The notes below the pieces were generated by a model that saw only the letters and a program-made list of their open reading frames with translations, did not search any database and was not told where the DNA came from. A stretch of 64,000 nt of DNA, from contig JBGSVE010000057.1 in assembly GCA_041753075.1 (NCBI GenBank), positions 1 to 64,000 of the forward strand, given 5' to 3'. The DNA is from UBA6163 sp041753075. GTDB taxonomy: Bacteria; Planctomycetota; Planctomycetia; Pirellulales; Pirellulaceae. The translations under genes and the position numbers were made by a program. This document shows positions 16,103 to 26,343 of the stretch, one piece after another. The number at the start of each line of letters is the position of its first letter. The stretch's first letter is position 1.

Positions 16103-18550
16103 ATGGAAGTTTCAAACGAACTAGCCGACCGAGTTCTCAAATGGGTCGGAGCGGACGGGTATGAGCCGTGCAAAGCAAAGCAGATTGCCACGGCGATTGG
16201 CGTTGACGACGGTGGCTATCGCGAGCTGCGGCGAGTCATCAAATCGTTGGCGTCGAAAGGAAAAATTGTCTACGGGGCCAATCATTTGATTCTTGGCCTG
16301 GGCGAGCCAGCGGAGCAGAGTGCGCCGGCGAAACGCAAACGTCCACCAAAGCGATCGGCATCATCCAGCGGTAACAATGGCGACCGCGACGATGCGACTG
16401 GGAATCAAACCGCTGAGCCCGCAGCGAGTCACGAGGCCAGTGAGTCAAACGATTCGACGCGTCCGCCGAAAGAGCCTAAACGCGTCCGCGGGACTTTTCG
16501 TTTAGCGATGGGCGGGTTTGGGTTTCTGCGGCCCGGCAGCGGCAGCGAAGATGCCGATTCACCAGATGATATTTTTGTGCCGCCCGGTTCAACCGGAGGC
16601 GCACTCGACGGCGATACGGTCGAAGTCGTTTTGCGACCACGATCGGATCGCCGTGGAGATGATGTCGAAGGCGTTGTCAACAAGATTTTGCTGCGCGGTC
16701 GACGGCAATTCACCGGCACGTTTGAACTTAAGGGCGGCCAGGCGTTGGTTCACCTTGACGGTGTTCCCTACGATCGTCCGGTTGTCGTCGGCGACGTGCG
16801 CGGGTTGCCGCTTGAAGGCGATGAGAAGGTATTCGTCGAGTTGGTCGAGTTTCCCGATGCGTTTGGTGTTGGCGGTGAAGCAGTCATCTTGGAAGTGCTG
16901 GGCAAGACCAACAATCCGGCGATCGACACGTTGACAATCATGCGGCAATACGGATTGCCGGACAGTTTTCCCGAAGCGGTGCTCGACGATGCGCGAAAGC
17001 GTGCAGACGAATATAGCGACCAAGATTCTCCCGACGACATTGCCACCGCCGATGGCGGCAATCGTCGTGACTTGACCGCGCTGTTGACGATCACGATTGA
17101 CCCGTTTGATGCGCGCGACTTCGACGACGCAATTTCGTTGGAACGCAACGGCGGGCGGTCAACCTTGTGGGTTCACATTGCCGACGTGTCGACGTTTGTG
17201 GTCCAGGGCAGCGTGCTTGACGAAGAAGCACAAAAGCGCGCCACCAGCGTCTACTTGCCTGACCGCGTGATTCCGATGATTCCCGAGATCATCAGTAACC
17301 ACTTGGCCAGTCTGCAACCGGATCGTGTGCGTTTGACCAAGACAGTCGAGATCGAGATCCAAGATGATGGCGTGATCACGTCGGTCGAAGTTTACAACTC
17401 GCTGATCCGCAGCGCCCTGCGGCTGAATTACGAACAGGTCGATGAGTTCATCGCTGCACCGGAGTCGATGCGGCAGTCGTGGGGCGATGCGGTTTGTGAC
17501 CTACTATCGCGGATGCACAAGTTGGCGATGGAGATGCGGCGGCGGCGATTCAAACGCGGATCGCTGACGATGGATGTGCCCGAAGTCAAAATCGATCTCG
17601 ACAAAAACGGCAAAGTCAAAGGCGCGCACACGGTCTCGCATACCGAAAGCCACCAGATCATCGAAGAGTTCATGTTGGCCGCGAACCAAGCGGTGGCGAC
17701 CTGGTTGGACGATCAAGAATTGCAATTCTTGCATCGCATCCACCCCGCACCGGAGCGGCGGAAACTGCGCCAGCTCGAACAATTCGCCCGCGATCTGGGG
17801 TTGCCGATTGCCAGCGTCGAAAGCCGGTTCGAGATCCAGCGAATTCTTGACTTGGTCGCCGGGACCGATCTTGAGGACGCGGTTAATTTTTCGGTTCTGC
17901 GAAGTATGAACAAGGCGATCTATGGGCCGCATCGTGAGGGCCATTACGCCTTGGACATGGAACATTATTGCCACTTCACCAGCCCGATCCGTCGCTATCC
18001 CGATTTGACGGTGCATCGCTTGGTCCAGAACATCATTGATAAGAAGCCAACACCCGACGAACCGTTTTCGTCGCTGCTTAGGTTGGGGTTTCATTGCAGC
18101 GATCAAGAACGCAATGCCGCCTTGGCTGAACGCGATTTGATTTTGCTCAAGCTGCTGCACTATATGAAAAAGAAGGTTGGCCAAACGATGGAGGCGGTGA
18201 TCAGCCGCGTCTTTGCCGACGGAATCCATGCGCGATGTTTGGAGCTGCCAGTTGACGGTTTCATTCCGGTAACGTCGCTGCCCAAGGACCAATATCGGTT
18301 CGAGCGGCGGGGCCAGATGGTGGTTGGCTACAAGGAGGGGAATCAGTTCCGTTTGGGGGATCGATTGACCGTCAAGATTGCAAAGGTGGACTTACGCGAG
18401 CGTCAATTGTGGATGGAGTTTGTCTCCAAGGGCAAATCGTCGGCGCGGAAAACGTGGGCCAAGACCGCACCCGCTGCCCAGAAGGAGCGCAGCCGTAAGC
18501 CAGAGAAAGTGTCCAAGAAAAAAGCAAAAAAGAGCCGCCACAGTCGATAG
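16103..18550 (+). CDS. rnr: Ribonuclease R
   Basis: This 3'-5' exoribonuclease of the RNB family degrades structured RNA. The 815-residue protein starts with a winged-helix-like domain (about 1-65) and a charged low-complexity linker (about 70-125, KRKRPPKRSASSS). Cold-shock-type RNA-binding domains follow, and then the RNB catalytic core, with the acidic cluster in TIDPFDARDFDDAISLE (Asp333, Asp339, Asp341, Asp342) and ISNHLASLQPDRVRLTK. An S1 domain near 730-790 precedes a Lys/Arg-rich tail. The linker is longer than usual. It sits 4 bp after the glutamine amidotransferase gene. Confidence 0.95.
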   Translation: MEVSNELADRVLKWVGADGYEPCKAKQIATAIGVDDGGYRELRRVIKSLASKGKIVYGANHLILGLGEPAEQSAPAKRKRPPKRSASSSGNNGDRDDATGNQTAEPAASHEASESNDSTRPPKEPKRVRGTFRLAMGGFGFLRPGSGSEDADSPDDIFVPPGSTGGALDGDTVEVVLRPRSDRRGDDVEGVVNKILLRGRRQFTGTFELKGGQALVHLDGVPYDRPVVVGDVRGLPLEGDEKVFVELVEFPDAFGVGGEAVILEVLGKTNNPAIDTLTIMRQYGLPDSFPEAVLDDARKRADEYSDQDSPDDIATADGGNRRDLTALLTITIDPFDARDFDDAISLERNGGRSTLWVHIADVSTFVVQGSVLDEEAQKRATSVYLPDRVIPMIPEIISNHLASLQPDRVRLTKTVEIEIQDDGVITSVEVYNSLIRSALRLNYEQVDEFIAAPESMRQSWGDAVCDLLSRMHKLAMEMRRRRFKRGSLTMDVPEVKIDLDKNGKVKGAHTVSHTESHQIIEEFMLAANQAVATWLDDQELQFLHRIHPAPERRKLRQLEQFARDLGLPIASVESRFEIQRILDLVAGTDLEDAVNFSVLRSMNKAIYGPHREGHYALDMEHYCHFTSPIRRYPDLTVHRLVQNIIDKKPTPDEPFSSLLRLGFHCSDQERNAALAERDLILLKLLHYMKKKVGQTMEAVISRVFADGIHARCLELPVDGFIPVTSLPKDQYRFERRGQMVVGYKEGNQFRLGDRLTVKIAKVDLRERQLWMEFVSKGKSSARKTWAKTAPAAQKERSRKPEKVSKKKAKKSRHSR

Positions 18551-18990
18551 TGCGGTTTTCGTGGCCATTACGCGTTTTCGCGAACTTCAACTCTTGAAGG
18601 CCATTTGCGGAGAACTAAGATTCCGCATCAGCCCAAGTTCGAAGCGACGTGGTGTCGAATCGGATTTGCTCACGGACGGATTTCGATCTTGTAGGCATAA
18701 TCGATACCGGCGACGGAATTCATAGCATCCCTGTGGTTGCACTTTAATTTTGTTGTTTTTCGCGCCATCAATTGTCGAACCCAAAAGCCAGAGGATTGGT
18801 ATTTACTTATGCAACGGCTGGTATTTATTCCTCAATGCCAAAGCGATGCTCCCTGTTTCAGTTGTGATCGGTAAATGAATCCGATGCCATCGCCCTTATC
18901 TGGTTGCACTTTTCCCATCTGAACCCCAATGCCGCAATGTTCGGCACCGGTTCAAAATTTAGGTTTCTGTCGAGGCCTGCGAAAAAAACT
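18551..18990. other. Gene-free leader between rnr and capB with a branched inverted-repeat structure
   Basis: Just after rnr an outer stem TGGCC (18562-18566) / GGCCA (18599-18603) can enclose two perfect hairpins, CGCG-TTTT-CGCG (18571-18582) and CTTCAA-CTC-TTGAAG (18585-18599). This may act in termination. Further on, the 12-mer TGGTTGCACTTT occurs twice in direct orientation, at 18734 and 18901. The second half is AT-richer than the flanking genes and probably holds the capB promoter. I see no convincing coding sequence here. Confidence 0.35.
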
Positions 18991-20112
18991 ATGAGTACTC
19001 TCTTTGTGGTGTCCTGCTTAGCAGTGGCGCTAGTCGCTAGCGGTGTAGCTGAGAATTGGTTGCATCGCCGTCGGCTCAACCAAATTCCGATCCGCGTTCA
19101 CGTCAATGGAACTCGCGGCAAGTCATCGGTCACACGGTTGATCGCGGCCGGCCTGCGGGCTGGTGGTATCCGCACGTGTGCCAAAGCGACGGGTACACTG
19201 GCGCGAATGATTTTCCCCGACGGCAGCGAAGCACCGCTGTTTCGCCCTGGCCGCACGAACATCATCGAGCAAAAGCGAGTCGTTCGCGCCGCCGTGGCGC
19301 ATGGTGCCCAGGCGCTGGTTATCGAATGCATGGCGGTTCACCCAACGTTGCAGGCGACGTGCGAGCTGAAGCTTGTGCGCAGCACACACGGCGTTATCAC
19401 CAACGCCCGCGAAGACCACATGGACGTGATGGGTCCGACGCGGTTGGATGTCGCCCGCGCATTGGCCGGGACAACGCCGGTCGGCGGCACGTTGTTCACC
19501 GCTGAGACTCGCCAAGACAGCATCAACGTCTTGGCCGAAGCGGCGCTGGACAGGGGCTCGGAGTTGAGCGTCGTTTCGCAAGGCGACGTGGCCCATATTA
19601 GCGATGCCGACATGGCGGGTTTTACTTACTTAGAACACTGCGACAACGTTGCCCTTGCGCTGCGAGTTTGCCGGAGCCTTGGCGTCGATCGCCAAACGGC
19701 TTTGCAAGGCATGTGGTCCGCCGAGCCCGACGTGGGGGCGATGCGTTGCTACCATGTTCGCGATTTGGACACGACATGGTGGTTCGTCAACGCGTTTGCG
19801 GCCAACGATCCTGAGTCAACGGGCCAAAATTGGGAAAAGGCGATTCATTGGTTCCCCCAAGCGAGTCGGCGGATTGCGGTGATCAATTGCCGCGTCGATC
19901 GCCCCGAACGCTCCGAGCAATTGGGCAACGCGTGCGCAATCTGGGCGCCAGCGGATCGCTATATCATCACCGGCACCGGAACCGACGTTTTTCTGCGCAC
20001 CGCGATTGCGGCAGGCTTGGATTCGTCGCGGTTGATTGCTTTGGGCGCGGGGGGAATGTCGATGAAGTTGTGGCGGCGATTGGCGAAGGCGATTCGCAGC
20101 CGACTTTGGTGA
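18991..20112 (+). CDS. capB: Poly-gamma-glutamate synthase subunit PgsB/CapB (C-terminal end displaced by an apparent -1 frameshift)
   Basis: CapB/PgsB is the ATP-dependent ligase of membrane-bound poly-gamma-glutamate synthase. The product has one N-terminal membrane helix (MSTLFVVSCLAVALVASG), then the Mur-ligase-like P-loop HVNGTRGKSSVTRLI. Further conserved phrases are ECMAVHPTLQ and TNAREDHMDVMGPT. The chosen ATG (18991) begins just before the membrane helix; the frame opens at 18904. In this frame the protein ends at 20112, but the expected C-terminal part (GMGNIAG) continues in the -1 frame to 20249 after a run of six G at 20049-20054. The gene is either frameshifted, mis-sequenced by one G, or uses slippage. 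capC follows directly. Confidence 0.85.
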   Translation: MSTLFVVSCLAVALVASGVAENWLHRRRLNQIPIRVHVNGTRGKSSVTRLIAAGLRAGGIRTCAKATGTLARMIFPDGSEAPLFRPGRTNIIEQKRVVRAAVAHGAQALVIECMAVHPTLQATCELKLVRSTHGVITNAREDHMDVMGPTRLDVARALAGTTPVGGTLFTAETRQDSINVLAEAALDRGSELSVVSQGDVAHISDADMAGFTYLEHCDNVALALRVCRSLGVDRQTALQGMWSAEPDVGAMRCYHVRDLDTTWWFVNAFAANDPESTGQNWEKAIHWFPQASRRIAVINCRVDRPERSEQLGNACAIWAPADRYIITGTGTDVFLRTAIAAGLDSSRLIALGAGGMSMKLWRRLAKAIRSRLW

Positions 20113-20249
20113 TGGGAATGGGCAATATCGCGGGTGTCGGAATGCCTCTGGCTGAATTCTTCCAAACACGCGAAGATACCGGACGTCGCGTTCCGGTTAC
20201 GACGATGCCGTTGGCTGCAATGCCAACCCTGGTGCTGCAAGAGGCATGA
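20049..20249 (+). other. Out-of-frame continuation of capB after the G6 run
   Basis: From the G run the -1 frame reads GGNVDEVVAAIGEGD and then LVMGMGNIAGVGMPLAEFF before stopping at 20249, 7 bp before the capC start. GMGN-x-x-G-x-G is what I recall of the C-terminal signature of PgsB proteins. The zero frame instead gives KLWRRLAKAIRSRLW, which looks random. The junction is G_GGG_GGA in the zero frame, which fits the X_XXY_YYZ pattern of -1 slippery sites. Confidence 0.6.
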
Positions 20250-20256
20250 TTTTTCT

Positions 20257-20739
20257 GTGGAAACGTTGGTCGTATCGATCGCCGTTGGGCTGGTCGTCAG
20301 TTTGTTGTTTACCGAAGCCTTCGGTTTGACCGTGGGCGGAATGATCGTGCCGGGCTACCTAGCACTTTACCTCAACCAACCGCTAACCATTCTGCTGACC
20401 GTCGCGGCAGCCTTTGCGACATGGGGTTTGGTGCGATTGGTCCATCGCTACACCATCCTGTACGGACGTCGGCGAGTCGTGATCACGATGGTGATTGGGT
20501 TCGCCGTCGGGATGGCAATTCGTTTGATCATTGCTGGCGTCAATCAAGCAATCGCGGATTCCGCGTCGGGCTCTGACCCCGCGGCGGCGATGGCTGCCGT
20601 GGTCGGATTTATCATTCCCGGCCTGATTGCATTGTGGATGGATCGCACCGGGCCAATCATGACGTTGTCGCCATTGTTGGTGGCATCGGTCGTCGTGCGA
20701 TTGGTGCTGATCGCCGCGGGGCTGGAGCAGTGGTCATGA
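20257..20739 (+). CDS. capC: Poly-gamma-glutamate biosynthesis protein PgsC/CapC
   Basis: The 160-residue integral membrane protein has four or five predicted helices. The hallmark N terminus is METLVVSIAVGLVVSLLFTE, followed by GLTVGGMIVPGYLALYL, which is characteristic of PgsC/CapC, the membrane partner of CapB. The start is a GTG at 20257, because the upstream extension is not protein-like and belongs to the displaced capB tail. Its TGA overlaps the ATG of the next gene (ATGA), so expression is probably coupled. Confidence 0.88.
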   Translation: METLVVSIAVGLVVSLLFTEAFGLTVGGMIVPGYLALYLNQPLTILLTVAAAFATWGLVRLVHRYTILYGRRRVVITMVIGFAVGMAIRLIIAGVNQAIADSASGSDPAAAMAAVVGFIIPGLIALWMDRTGPIMTLSPLLVASVVVRLVLIAAGLEQWS

Positions 20740-21878
20740 AGACTTTGTATTACCGGCCCAAAAAAGTCTCCAAGGCGATGTTGCTTTCGTTGGCTGGCTT
20801 GGCGTTTGTTTCGTTGTTGGCAGTCGAGCTATTTCCCGTTAAGCAAGACGACAAGCTGATCCAAGTCAAGCTTGCCGCCGCAGCGCAAGCCGATCGAGCG
20901 CTCACGGCAATCGGTGATCGGCGATTGGAACTCGAGCGGCCGTGGGTCAAGCAACTTGATCCGGCGAAGACAATGATGATTGGGCCGACGATGTCGATCG
21001 TGACCACTCAAGTTGGTCACTTGGACGCGAAACAGACTTCGGTCAACCCGAACTTCGCCGCAGTGGTTGTTGATCTGCTGCACCAAGCCGGCGTCCGCCC
21101 GGGCGATCGGATTGCGATTGGTTGCACCGGATCGTTTCCGGCGCTCGACATTGCGACGATTGCGGCTGCTGAGACGATGGATCTCAAGCCGGTTGTGATC
21201 TCCAGCGCGACTTCCAGCCAATATGGTGCTAACGATCCGGAAATGATGTGGCCCGACATGGAGCGGTGGCTTTTTGAGCAGGGCATTATCAAGACTCGCA
21301 GCATCGCGACATCGCTTGGCGGCGTCGGTGACCGTGGCGTTGGCATGACGCCCGATGTGCTCGAAAAATTGTTGGAAACGATCGATCGTAGCGGTGTTCC
21401 CCTGCTTCGCGCCCGCACGTTGTACACTTCAGTCGTCGAACGGATTCGTTTATTCGACGAGGCGGCTGGTGGAGAAAAATACGCCGCGTATGTCAATGTC
21501 GGCGGTGGGTCCGCATCGATTCGCGGGACCAAGGGTAACGCGATCTTGGGTAACGGCGTGATCACACTTGAAAACGCGGACCTAAGCGGTGTGAAATCAT
21601 GTGCCGCGAAAACGTTTTTGGAGCGTGGGGTTCCCGTCGTCAACTTGATTAATTCAATTGAACTTGCCAATGACTACGGGCTTGCGGTTGCGCCAATCAC
21701 CAAGGTTCCCGTTGGTGACGGCAATGTGTATGGCCGCGTCGTTTACCGCCGGTATTTGGCGATCTTGGGAATCGCCATGATTCTGGCGGCGGCTTGGATG
21801 ATCATGCACCCCACGCCAGCAATCGAACGTTTGTTCCATGGCAAAAATGCGCAGCCGGCTGGCCAAATGATGGTTTGA
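20736..21878 (+). CDS. Poly-gamma-glutamate system protein (PgsW-like)
   Basis: The 380-residue protein has an N-terminal helix (MLLSLAGLAFVSLLAVELF) and a C-terminal helix (YLAILGIAMILAAAWMIM), with a large extracytoplasmic or cytoplasmic domain between them. The phrases GDRIAIGCTGSFPALDIATI, DPEMMWPDMERWLF and YVNVGGGSASIRGTKGN match what I recall of the poly-gamma-glutamate system protein found beside capB-capC. It overlaps capC by 4 bp. No capA (export) or capD/pgsS (release or anchoring) homologue is visible in the window, so the fate of the polymer is unclear. Confidence 0.78.
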   Translation: MKTLYYRPKKVSKAMLLSLAGLAFVSLLAVELFPVKQDDKLIQVKLAAAAQADRALTAIGDRRLELERPWVKQLDPAKTMMIGPTMSIVTTQVGHLDAKQTSVNPNFAAVVVDLLHQAGVRPGDRIAIGCTGSFPALDIATIAAAETMDLKPVVISSATSSQYGANDPEMMWPDMERWLFEQGIIKTRSIATSLGGVGDRGVGMTPDVLEKLLETIDRSGVPLLRARTLYTSVVERIRLFDEAAGGEKYAAYVNVGGGSASIRGTKGNAILGNGVITLENADLSGVKSCAAKTFLERGVPVVNLINSIELANDYGLAVAPITKVPVGDGNVYGRVVYRRYLAILGIAMILAAAWMIMHPTPAIERLFHGKNAQPAGQMMV

Positions 21879-21977
21879 AAAGCCGCTGCGCAGGGGTTTG
21901 CATCGCCGTTTGGGCGGTTAGACTTTGTCAAGACTGATCTCTGACATATTGACCGCCGAACCACACGCTGAAGCATC

Positions 21978-23090
21978 GTGACTGAACTTTCGCTTGCCAT
22001 CACTCCATTGCATTCATGGCATCTTCATGCCGGGGCGAGGATGGCACCGTTCGCCGGTTTTGACATGCCGATTCAATACCAATCGATTGTCACCGAGCAT
22101 TCGGCATGTCGCGCCTCGGCGGTTTTGTTCGACGTGTCGCACATGGGTCGATTGCGGTTTGATGGCGACGGTGCCGATCGGTTGCTTGACCATTTGTTGA
22201 CTCGCCGCGTCACCGACCTACCGGTTGGCGGGATTCGGTACTCGCTGATGTGTAACGAGCAAGGCGGCGTGCTGGACGATGTATTGGTAAGCCATCTTGA
22301 AACGCCCAGCGGTGGACGATTCCATTTATTGGTTGTCAACGCATCGAACCGCGCCAAGATCCTCAAGTGGATTATCCCGCATTTGGCCGATTTTCCCTTG
22401 GTGACGATGAGCGATCGAACCGAGATTACGGCGATGATTGCCATTCAAGGCCCCCGCGCCGTCGAAGTCACGTCGCGATTGTTCAAGGCCGACGTCAGCA
22501 AGCTGAAACGTTACCGTGGCTTGATCACCGAACAATTCAAAAAGCCAGTGATTGTGACTCGCACGGGATACACCGGTGAGGACGGGTTCGAGTTGATCGT
22601 GCGCGCCGAAGAAGCGACTCGGGTTTGGGAGAACCTGTTATTGGCCGGTCGCGACGAAGGTTTCTGTGCGGCGGGACTTGGCGCTCGGGATACCTTGCGC
22701 CTCGAAGCTGCAATGCCGCTGTATGGCCATGAGCTATCCGAGCAAATCAATCCGATCGAAGCCGGTTTGTCGTTTGCGTGCAATCTCGAAGGCCGTTCGT
22801 TTATTGGTGACGAGTCGCTTCGCCAAATTGTGTCATCCGGTCCGCAGCGAACTCGCGTTGGCTTGGTGTTCGACAGCAAGCGTCCCGTTCGCGAAGGCTG
22901 CGCCGTGCTTGATTCCTCGGGCGCGTCGATCGGTGTGGTGACCAGCGGTGCTCCGTCACCGACACTGCAGCGACCGATCGCAATGGCGATGATTGATTCG
23001 GCCAAAATTAATGATTCACTTTTCATAGACAACCGCGGCACGCAACAAGCCGCATCGATCGTTCCTCTTCCCTTTTACAAGGCGACGTAA
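21978..23090 (+). CDS. gcvT: Glycine cleavage system T protein (aminomethyltransferase)
   Basis: GcvT transfers the methylene group from the lipoyl arm of GcvH to tetrahydrofolate and releases ammonia. The 370-residue protein shows ARMAPFAGFDMPIQY, LFDVSHMGRLRF, ITVTRTGYTGEDGFEL-type sequence (VTRTGYTGEDGFELIV), and GLGARDTLRLEAAMPLYGHEL, all typical of GcvT. The start is a GTG at 21978 preceded by a 99-bp gap after the pgsW-like gene. It heads a tight operon gcvT-gcvH-gcvPA-gcvPB-lipM. I looked for a glycine riboswitch in the leader and did not see its conserved core. Confidence 0.96.
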   Translation: MTELSLAITPLHSWHLHAGARMAPFAGFDMPIQYQSIVTEHSACRASAVLFDVSHMGRLRFDGDGADRLLDHLLTRRVTDLPVGGIRYSLMCNEQGGVLDDVLVSHLETPSGGRFHLLVVNASNRAKILKWIIPHLADFPLVTMSDRTEITAMIAIQGPRAVEVTSRLFKADVSKLKRYRGLITEQFKKPVIVTRTGYTGEDGFELIVRAEEATRVWENLLLAGRDEGFCAAGLGARDTLRLEAAMPLYGHELSEQINPIEAGLSFACNLEGRSFIGDESLRQIVSSGPQRTRVGLVFDSKRPVREGCAVLDSSGASIGVVTSGAPSPTLQRPIAMAMIDSAKINDSLFIDNRGTQQAASIVPLPFYKAT

Positions 23091-23093
23091 CCG

Positions 23094-23495
23094 ATGAGCC
23101 GTCAACCTAGCACGCTGCTATATGCGAAATCACATGAGTGGGCCGATGTATCGGACCAGGGTGGCGACAAGATTGCCACGATCGGCATTTCCGCGTTTGC
23201 GATCGAGCAATTGACTGACTTGGTTTACATGGACTTGCCGAAAGTTGGCAAAAAGGTCGCCGCCGGTGCGGAATTCGGTGAAGTCGAGTCCGTCAAAGCG
23301 GTCAGTCCTTTGTACAGCCCGGTTGATGGCGAAATCGTCGAAGTCCACAGCGACCTGCCGGAGAATCTCGATGGATTGAAGGACGATCCGTATGAGTTTG
23401 GTTGGATCATTAAGGTGAGATTGAGTGATACTGCGGCATTGAGTGCGTTGCTCGATCACACCGCTTACGAAAAACAATGCAGCGAAGAAGCGTAG
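23094..23495 (+). CDS. gcvH: Glycine cleavage system H protein
   Basis: This lipoyl carrier shuttles the aminomethyl group between the P, T and L proteins. The 133-residue protein has HEWADVSD near the N terminus and the lipoylation site FGEVESVKAVSPLYSPVDGE with Lys68 as the modified residue. DDPYEFGWIIKVRL near the C terminus is also typical. It begins 3 bp after gcvT and ends 1 bp before gcvPA, consistent with strict co-translation. Confidence 0.97.
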   Translation: MSRQPSTLLYAKSHEWADVSDQGGDKIATIGISAFAIEQLTDLVYMDLPKVGKKVAAGAEFGEVESVKAVSPLYSPVDGEIVEVHSDLPENLDGLKDDPYEFGWIIKVRLSDTAALSALLDHTAYEKQCSEEA

Positions 23496-23496
23496 T

Positions 23497-24864
23497 ATGA
23501 CTGGATATCTGTTTCACACCGAACAAGACCGTCGCGAGATGTTGGCCGCGATCGGTGTATCGTCGATCCAGCAAATCATTGATGACCAAGTGCCACGCGA
23601 GTTGCAATTGGGACGCACACTTGCGATCGGCGATGCAGTTGATGAGATGACGCTGGAAAGCCTCATGCGTGAACTGGGTGGTCGCAACGCATCGGCGACT
23701 TCGCATGTTTGCTTCATGGGTGGCGGAGCCTACGACCATTTTATTCCGGCTGTTGTTGACGAGCTTGCTTCTCGCGGCGAGTTTTACACGTCGTATACGC
23801 CGTACCAAGCCGAGGTCAGCCAAGGCAATCTGCAGGTTATGTTCGAGTATGAAACACTCGTCACGCAGCTCACTGGATTGGGCGTCAGTAATGCCAGTTT
23901 ATATGACGGCGGTTCGGCGGCGGTCGAAGCCGTGTTGATGGCACTTGCCGCTGGCCAGGGTCGCAAGAAAGTTGTCACTTCGGCTGCAGTCCATCCGCAT
24001 TATCGTGACACGCTGCGGACGTATCTCGATAGTTTGGATGTCCATTGCGTGACGTTGCCGTTGCAGGACGACGGCAGTTCGCGGGGCATGATTGACTTGA
24101 TCGATAACCAAACGGCATGCGTGCTGATTCAACATCCGAATTTTTTTGGTCGTTACGAAGACGTTGCGGCAATCGCCAAAGCGGCTCACGCAGCGGGTGC
24201 GCTGGTGATTCAAGTTTTCGATCCGATCAGTATTGGATTGCTGCGTCGCCCCGGCGACTTAGGTGCCGACATCGCCGTTGCGGAAGGACAATGCCTCGGC
24301 AACCCTTTGGCATACGGCGGCCCGTATCTTGGAGTGATGGCTTGTAAGGAAGAATTGATTCGCCGCTTGCCCGGTCGCATCGCAGGTCAAACGATTGATC
24401 GTCGTGGCAAGCGATGTTGGGTATTGACATTGCAAACTCGCGAGCAGCATATTCGCCGCGACAAAGCGACCAGCAACATTTGCAGTAATCAAACACTGTT
24501 GGCCTTACGCGCGACGATTTATCTGAGCCTGCTTGGACCGCATGGGCTGCGCGAAACCGCCGAGCATTGTGTTCGCAAAACGAGTTACGCCCGCGACCAA
24601 TTCGCGTCGGCGGATCGTTTCGAGCTGGTGCACAGCAGTCCGGTGTTCAAAGAGTTTGTCGTGCGTGATCTTGGCGATGGCGTCGCGTCGATGCTCAGCG
24701 AGGCGACGGACCAGGGCATTTTGGCGGGAGTTCCGTTGGCCGAGTTCTACCCAGAGTTGGCCGATTGCTTCTTGGTCGCGGTGACCGAAAAACGAACTAG
24801 GGCTGACATCGATCGACTCGTTTCCGTTTTGAATCAACACAGCACCCAACCGGCATATTCATAG
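23497..24864 (+). CDS. gcvPA: Glycine dehydrogenase (decarboxylating) subunit 1
   Basis: This is the N-terminal-type subunit of two-subunit glycine decarboxylase. The 455-residue protein shows MGGGAYDHFIPAVVDELASR, YTPYQAEVSQGNLQVMFEYE, YDGGSAAVEAV and GRIAGQTIDRRGKRCWVLTLQTREQHIRRDKATSNI, all family hallmarks (each read as separate short conserved blocks). It lacks the PLP-binding Lys, which resides in GcvPB. The ATG at 23497 is right behind the gcvH stop; the frame opens slightly upstream within gcvH. Confidence 0.95.
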   Translation: MTGYLFHTEQDRREMLAAIGVSSIQQIIDDQVPRELQLGRTLAIGDAVDEMTLESLMRELGGRNASATSHVCFMGGGAYDHFIPAVVDELASRGEFYTSYTPYQAEVSQGNLQVMFEYETLVTQLTGLGVSNASLYDGGSAAVEAVLMALAAGQGRKKVVTSAAVHPHYRDTLRTYLDSLDVHCVTLPLQDDGSSRGMIDLIDNQTACVLIQHPNFFGRYEDVAAIAKAAHAAGALVIQVFDPISIGLLRRPGDLGADIAVAEGQCLGNPLAYGGPYLGVMACKEELIRRLPGRIAGQTIDRRGKRCWVLTLQTREQHIRRDKATSNICSNQTLLALRATIYLSLLGPHGLRETAEHCVRKTSYARDQFASADRFELVHSSPVFKEFVVRDLGDGVASMLSEATDQGILAGVPLAEFYPELADCFLVAVTEKRTRADIDRLVSVLNQHSTQPAYS

Positions 24865-24868
24865 TCTT

Positions 24869-26320
<1,452 letters not shown>

Positions 26321-26343
26321 ACGAAGGATCGCTTGGTAACTGT

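Noticed and set aside
18734..18912. 12-bp direct repeat TGGTTGCACTTT in the capB leader
   Set aside because: Two copies 167 bp apart with no dyad or matching flanks; chance or a remnant cannot be excluded, so it is not called as an element.
21879..21977. Glycine riboswitch in front of gcvT
   Set aside because: The 99-bp gap is too short for a tandem aptamer and the conserved core sequence is not seen.
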